A stretch of DNA of 64,000 bases, from NCBI GenBank assembly GCA_033980235.1, contig CM067067.1, positions 620,001 through 684,000 on the forward strand. The letters are read 5' to 3'. A program made the translations under genes and the position numbers. Positions 58,320-64,000 of the stretch are shown piece by piece. The number at the start of each line of letters is the position of its first letter. Within the stretch, counting starts at the first letter, position 1. The notes below the pieces were generated by a model, which did not search any database, was not told the DNA's origin, and saw nothing but the letters and a program-made list of their open reading frames with translations. Source of the stretch: Diadema setosum. Lineage: Eukaryota > Echinodermata > Echinoidea > Diadematoida > Diadematidae.

Positions 58320-59945
58320 ACCAAACAAACAACTCACCCTATGTCATATTCACAGGGATATATGTTAACACATACTATGCATACGCACGTTCTATTTCTG
58401 GTTCCAATCAAAATTTAAAGGTATTGTTCTCCATTTGGAGCAATTATCAAAAAAAAAAATATTCGATTTTCACATTAAACTTTGTTAGCTGTTTCACAAA
58501 ACATCCTATATACCATACAAAAATTTCGCAATAAAGCCTAAGATATAAGGAGATATCATTATTTTTTCGAGCAAGCCACAAATGTATAGACTGTTTAGTA
58601 TAGAAACAATTTTATCAGAACTATTGTTCACATTTTTCAAATCTAACAATAATGAAGATTTATTTTTATCATTATTCGGTATTTTTACATTTGGTTGTTT
58701 CTATCTCTAATTCACATTTTAGAACTATTTGGAAGCACTAAAGCTGGGTTTTTGTTTCATCTGTAAATGGTAAATAATGAATTTTACAGATAGGCCTAGT
58801 TCAGCGGCATATCAATAGTCAAATAATAATATTAATTTCAGACATATTGTTCAGTGCTGTCTAAAAGTACCAGATTTGGCACACATCATTACGTGTAAAA
58901 GACTATCCTTCGGAATTCTGACTAGGAGTGCATAACAGTCTTTTTATCTTTACATGGCGCTATTCCGTAGTCAAGTAACATGGTTTTTACACAGGCATGC
59001 GCGTAAACTTAATAAAACACAATGTCTACCACCATAGAGATTAAACAAATTGTCATTTGGTCTGGAAAAACAAAAATGGCGTCAAAATACACGCAAATGT
59101 CCATATTCGGTAGAACTTATGGTCGAAATCAAGCTTGATGTAGATAACACTGGAAAAGGGCGAATAATGAACCAAGTGTAAGCCTACACGCACAGAGTAT
59201 GCGAAAGTAAATTAATAAAAAGGGCCTACGGTCATTATCAGGGAATACTACCGGTATTATAATATTACCGAGTATAAGCATTTAGCTATAGCCTTGCGCG
59301 GTTACTAATGATGCATATTTCTACACTTATCGCTATTGATACAATATTTTGAAAAAGTATCCTTGGCAAATTTCAAGAAAACTCCAATTTATATTATATA
59401 GTATAATCTAATGTAAGTTAATTCAGTGCTGTTGTAACAACTGAATAATGATTCTTTGAACTATGCCGCTGGGTCATATACACCACTTGTGACTTGGATA
59501 TCCACCATTATCATCTTAAGACGATTGCCTGTAAAGCCAACCTGTAGCAGTGGTGGTTACCACCATCATAGCCGCTCATTTTGTTTATCTAAAATACATG
59601 AAAAGTACTAATCTTGAATACAAAATATAGTAAAAAAAAAAAATGATATTAAGAGTTGCATTGAGTTTCTGGTTACACAACAGTGGGCAGAGGTGAAATG
59701 ATTATACTGTCATAAAAGTGACTCCGAAACAGTACTATTAACCCTCTGAACGCTCTTAGTACAATAATTGCCTCTCAATATGTTTGTGTGCATGTGAAAT
59801 TTGTGCACATTAACTTCATTGGCATAGAAAGGGTAAACTAAGGGGTGTAGCCTCAAAGTGAACACCAAAAGAGGGAAAAAGGATAACGGCTTACTCTTTA
59901 GACTGGTGCTGTATAGTTATCCGGTCAGTGGCCAGAGAGTCAGTG
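58156..59945. other. AT-rich stretch, no gene recognised
   Basis: No ORF with a recognisable domain. At 59742-59835 lies a ~90-bp segment like 37375-37462 (AACCCT, TTTGTG, GTGAAxTTTGTGCACATT, CATAG..AGAAAG). Confidence 0.55.
58282..58319. repeat. (CA)n microsatellite
   Basis: CA repeat with one CG, just outside the right arm of the fold-back. Confidence 0.95.
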
Positions 59946-59949
59946 ACAG

Positions 59950-60557
59950 AGAGATTTTTTATCATCGGTCACTCGTCGGAAGAAAAGTTTGTTGCTTCCG
60001 GCCACCCACTGAAGTGTATCAGATCGCAGTCCGATTGATTAGACGTAAGTTTGTCGAGCATCAGGTCAGTGTCGGATATTATGTCAGGCGTAATCCGATG
60101 ATGGACACGGCCGGCGCCAAATTTTTAAAAGTGGGCGCCTAGTTTATATTCCTGGTGCCACTTCCGGGTTTCAATATTAATGTGTTTTTGTTTGTTTGTT
60201 TGTTTGGTTTATTTATTTATTTATTTTTGTTTGTTATGGGGATCAATAATATGAATCAGTTGTTGTGTAAAGTGTTAGTTGGTTTATTTTTCTCTGTGTC
60301 TCCCTGCTGTTAAGTTCAATTATTTATTTTATCGTCAAGTTTGATGTTAACCAAATACAGTCTTCGGAATTTTATTTGGTGTTTTTATAATAAAACCGAA
60401 GATAGTCCGGTGAGGATCATGAGCGACATGTCCGACACTGACCTGATAGTTGAAAAACACAAGTCGTATTCATCAGACTGCGATCACATACACTTTGGTG
60501 TGTGGCCGGAAGTAACAGATTTTGCTTCGGATGAGTGACCGACGAGAAAAAAAAAAA
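59950..60557. repeat. Inverted-repeat pair, ~155-bp arms
   Basis: 59950-60105 and 60401-60557 are inverted and clearly related (CACTCGTCGG, CTTCCGGCCAC, GTGTAT, ATCGCAGTC, CAGGTCAGTGTCGGA shared), roughly three quarters identical by eye. The spacer has GTTTG and ATTT repeats (60186-60234). No coding function is seen. Confidence 0.7.
60186..60234. repeat. (TTTG)n/(TTTA)n microsatellite
   Basis: Tetranucleotide repeats in the spacer of the inverted-repeat pair. Confidence 0.93.
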
Positions 60558-62641
60558 TAAAAGAATATCTCTGTGGACTGGTGGTAGCTGTGACACCGAA
60601 TGAGTTCCCCTATGGCCACTCCTACTTTGGCGGAATTGATAAAATAGCTATTCTTTATCAAAACTATGCGAGCAACTGCACCCCCCCCCCCCCCATCCCA
60701 AAAAGTGAGTCAAGTGAAGATTCCGTTTATTCTAACTACATCATGCTTTTTCCAATGTACTACTTTCCCTAGTGATTGCAGAATTTCAAATGATAAATGA
60801 CGATCATGGATAGATATCGGACAAGCTTATTACCTAGCTCATTTCATTAACGAGTTCAATAAAGCGATTACTTTTATTCTATCGTTTCTTTTTAGCCAAC
60901 ATAACAGGATAAAGTGTGAACTAACGTTTTCTGAACATTCTACCTTGTATTAGCTTTTATAACCGTAGATGTTTATTTACTGTATATGTATATAGTGTGA
61001 TAATTTTTACCATTTTTCTTCTTTTTTTTTTGAAAAAAAAAATCTTTGTTTGGTATACTGATTTTAATTGGATCTACATGACTGAATGTCTTTGAGCAAT
61101 CCTTGCCGGTTCAATATTTTTCTCACCTGTCAACTTAACTCGAATTTTCGCTTTTCTTTACCCCTTTTCAAAACATTTTAGATAACACATTTTACTCAGG
61201 TTTCTGTTGTGCTATCTTATATCAACTTTACGTGTATAGTCATGTTGACAAAGCTAAATACGGGTAATCCATTCATTTTACGATTCCTTTACGGAAATAA
61301 ACATTGCTACTACTACTATACTTCAACTTCTACAACTGTTGTAAATAATCATATATTCACAAACTACTTGAAAAATGTCGTCATAAAAAAGCGTCATTTT
61401 CAAAATACATTTGTACACTGCACTATACCATGGAGTGTCAAGCGTGCCAACATTCTGAAACTTAATACACGTACAGTGTATAGTTGAAAATACAAACATG
61501 TGAAGCTTTTTCAACCGACCACTGAAGGATAAAATGTTAAATCCAAAATGTATCTAATAGTAATAATCATAATGATAATGATATTAGCACAAAAAAAAGT
61601 TTTAGTAATTATCATCATCATGACTATGAACACGTATACAAGACTGAAGAATGATGATACAGCTGTAATTCAGTTGACTGTAATGTTCTGCTATAGAAAT
61701 GCATTGCATTATTAGTGTAGTTATCTATATATATTTGTACATACTGTGCTATACATTCTAATGTACATGTAAACTTATCCAGATCATACTCAGTATCCGC
61801 TAACCTGTGGTGTAATCAAATCCTCCTCTAATGCAAATTTTATATGGTTTACAATTAGACAATCTACGGACAAACCAGCCATTATTTCATCATCTGAGTG
61901 CTCATACGCAGTAACCATTTATCATAACATAATATTCTTTAATGGTGAAAGTAATGTAACCTGATGAAACATTACAAAACATATATTTTATAATTCATAA
62001 AGAACATGACAGTGTATCAATTTGTTGTAATTCTCGAAAAGGTTTCTTTATTGCATGTTCAATGTGAATGGGCACATTTGATGTTTTTGAAGTGTGATGA
62101 ATTTCAAGCAATGTGTGGTGCTGCTCTTTACATTGTAGTTCTAACAAGAATTTTGAAATGGAGTCAAAACAGGCCTGAGCTCAGGCCCCTTTTGACTCTA
62201 TTCTACTACATTGGCTCGCCACTATTGGATAAGCAGTTTTCAGCAGCCCCCACCCCCCCTTTTTTTTTGTTGTTGCTACACTCATGATTTTGAAATGTAC
62301 AATGTATGTACAGCTTTATATTGGCTAAGTTTAAAAAAAAACATTTCAATTAATTAAAAGTCACTCACACACACAGGTGTCACATACATATGAGAAATTG
62401 CATAAGATTTACAAAGGGTACAGGCTATAATCTTCGGACAAGATGGTTTCATAAAAGGTAAACAAGGCATATAGTGAGCTATGAAATCATATCAAACTTG
62501 TCATTGCTGTGCCATGGGCCCTGGTATTGCTACCTGGTTTCTGCACACTGGTTCTCTTAATCTGCCTCTTTTTGCCATGTAAGAGATACAAAAGTCTAGT
62601 TGAGCAAAACTCTTGATATCACAGAAAATGTGGTGTACATA
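60558..62641. other. AT-rich stretch, no gene recognised
   Basis: Contains a C-run (60678-60694), TCA-rich repeats near 61560-61620 and a 38-bp palindrome at 62161. Short ORFs lack recognisable domains. Confidence 0.55.
62161..62198. repeat. 38-bp near-perfect palindrome
   Basis: GAGTCAAAACAGGCCTGAG joined with no loop to its complement, two mismatches. It could extrude as a cruciform or be the tip of a lost element. Confidence 0.85.
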
Positions 62642-63992
62642 CAGTGCACTCCTGTTATAACGAAATGCTCGGGACCGGAAGTTTTCTTTCGTTAAATATA
62701 ACGAAATTTCGTATAACCGAACAATACATTATACGTATAATGAAAACAAGAAAACCGCGCATACGTCATATACTGTTTGTTGAGTACTCATTATACACTG
62801 GAAAGCTATGTGAAATAGGATGGTACCTTTTTAATTTCGTTGAAATATTACATTCAAAAGAGAGCATCGAATTGTTTGTATTGTCACACACTTATAGAAA
62901 ATGATGGTTTAGGATTCGGTTACAGTTCGCTATTCCAAAGGTTCGTTTCTTACTAAAGTTCGTGACTCCGAAGGCTCCTTATTTGGAAGTTTTGCCATTC
63001 CCGGGATTCCGAAGGTTTGTTCATCTGAAGCTTCGCTCTACCGAAGATTCGTTATTCCTAAAGTTCATAATATAGATACAAATATATTGTTCGTTTTCCG
63101 AAGATTCGTTGATCAGAAAATGAAATGAGGTTCGTCATTCCGAAGGTTTGTAAATAAAAAAATGAGAAAGGTTCACTATTCCAAAGATTCGTTGTTCCGA
63201 AGGTTTTATAATTCGAAAATGACCTATAGGTTCGTTATTCCGAAGAAGGTTTGTTAATGAAAAAAAAAGTAAAAAAATGAGAAAGGTTAGTTATTTCGAA
63301 GGTTTGGTCTTAAGACGATTATATGGTTTGTAATTCCTAAATTTTGTTAGTGGACTCACCTTTTTCACTTTTGAATTATTATTATTTTTTTTTGGATATT
63401 TCGATTAACGAACGTTTGGAATTCCTATCATTTCGGACCAACGAACCGTCGTAATAAGAACCATATTTCATTGTCGGATTAACGAAGCTTATTAATAACG
63501 AACCTTTAGAATAACGCCAAAATGTTCGTAATAACAAACCCTCATTTCCTAACTAACGGACATTAGTTTCCGTTACTTTAGGTGTATCAGAATCTGTGTG
63601 TATTGTAATAAAGAACCTTCGGAACAATAAAACGAATCTTACATAATTTCAGATTATTGTATTACAATAACGCAAGTTCCCGTATAGGAAACTGTGCGTG
63701 ACACACGGATTGAACACGCAATGATGTGAAGCGTTTGCCCATGCAGAGACGCTATAAATGCTTGTTCCGCTACGTATTTTCGAAAGTGATCCGCATTTCG
63801 TTATAACGGAGCACATTTCTTTTGTTTTTCTTTGTCAGTGGCGCTCGGAAAAGACTTCGTTATAACGAAAATTTCGCTATAACCGTGTTCGTTATGAGCG
63901 AATTTTGTACAATAGACTTTAATGGGGATAATTTGGGGAATAGAAGTTTTACTTCGTTTCTAACGAAATTTCGTTGTAACCGTAGTGCACTG
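62642..63992. mobile_element. 1.35-kb TA-flanked TIR element (Tc1/mariner-pogo-like, non-autonomous)
   Basis: TA lies on both sides (62640-62641 and 63993-63994). Ends CAGTGCACTCCTGTTATAAC and the complement of GGTTACAACGAAATTTCG..AGTGCACTG form an inverted repeat: CAGTGCACT, then GTTAYAACGAAAT. The interior is an array of degenerate GGTTCGTTATTCCGAAG units (62925-63310) and inverted versions (63405-63640). No transposase ORF. Confidence 0.78.
62925..63310 (+). repeat. Degenerate array of GGTTCGTTATTCCGAAG-like units
   Basis: At least ten occurrences of TTCG(T/C)(T/C)ATTCC(G/A)AAGGTT variants separated by AT-rich spacers. The same word appears inverted (GAACCTTCGGAA, AACGAACCT) in 63405-63640, so the element can self-pair along most of its length. 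Confidence 0.75.
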
Positions 63993-64000
63993 TACTAAAA

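Noticed and set aside
59858..60661. Plus- and minus-strand ORFs sharing FRPPTEVYQIAV / FRPHTKVYVIAV
   Set aside because: The similarity arises because the two loci are an inverted repeat; there is no sign of a coding constraint.
1..64000. CRISPR arrays, bacterial operons, riboswitches or viral genes
   Set aside because: Intron-rich eukaryotic architecture throughout; tandem repeats here have transposon or satellite structure, and no viral gene was recognised.

Overview
The window is animal nuclear DNA. It has short coding exons with GT..AG introns, abundant LINE, SINE and MITE debris, microsatellites and very long poly(G)/poly(C) runs. The repeat style, a clade A-type fibrillar collagen with 0.3-1 kb introns, and CR1/L2-like LINEs suggest a marine deuterostome, most plausibly an echinoderm such as a sea urchin. 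That is an inference; nothing here fixes the species.

Region 1 (1-34.8 kb, + strand): the 3' part of one fibrillar collagen gene. I resolved 48 exons. Forty-one encode 888 residues of uninterrupted Gly-X-Y, every one starts on a Gly codon, and their sizes are 45, 54, 72, 99 or 108 bp. They are followed by an 18-bp micro-exon, a telopeptide exon and five exons for the C-propeptide (COLFI) ending at 34585. Laid against the vertebrate clade A gene as I recall it, the first visible exon corresponds to exon 14. The upstream helix, N-propeptide and promoter lie outside the window. Introns carry an antisense CR1/L2-like LINE with endonuclease and reverse transcriptase (5.88-9.32 kb), a decayed LINE 3' end (1-870), and several MITEs (13.4, 24.7 and 26.4 kb).

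Region 2 (34.8-51 kb): an 11-kb gene-poor stretch with microsatellites, one candidate short 5' exon (38970-39024) and a head-to-head pair of tRNA-derived SINEs (44.9-45.4 kb). It is followed by an intact 240-codon gene of unknown family (45762-46484), a mariner-type and a TTAA-type MITE, and a two-exon gamma-glutamylaminecyclotransferase gene (GGACT, 48724-50630). A probable solo LTR (50655-51361) lies just downstream.

Region 3 (51.3-64 kb): no convincing host gene. A 6.8-kb fold-back structure has arms built from ~163-bp tandem units carrying a GACCTC..GAGGTC palindrome. Nested inside is a second, GC-rich fold-back with long G/C homopolymers, and one of its arms is interrupted by a small palindromic insertion that the other arm lacks. 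Further right are another inverted-repeat pair (59.95-60.56 kb), a 38-bp near-perfect palindrome (62.16 kb) and a complete 1.35-kb TA-flanked element (62642-63992) filled with degenerate TTCGTTATTCCGAAG-like repeats.

The three host genes show no sign of a shared pathway: extracellular matrix structure, an unknown helical protein, and turnover of isopeptide cross-link remnants. No new enzymatic system is evident. The most unusual content is the nested inverted-repeat nest at 51-58 kb and the altered cysteine pattern of the collagen C-propeptide.
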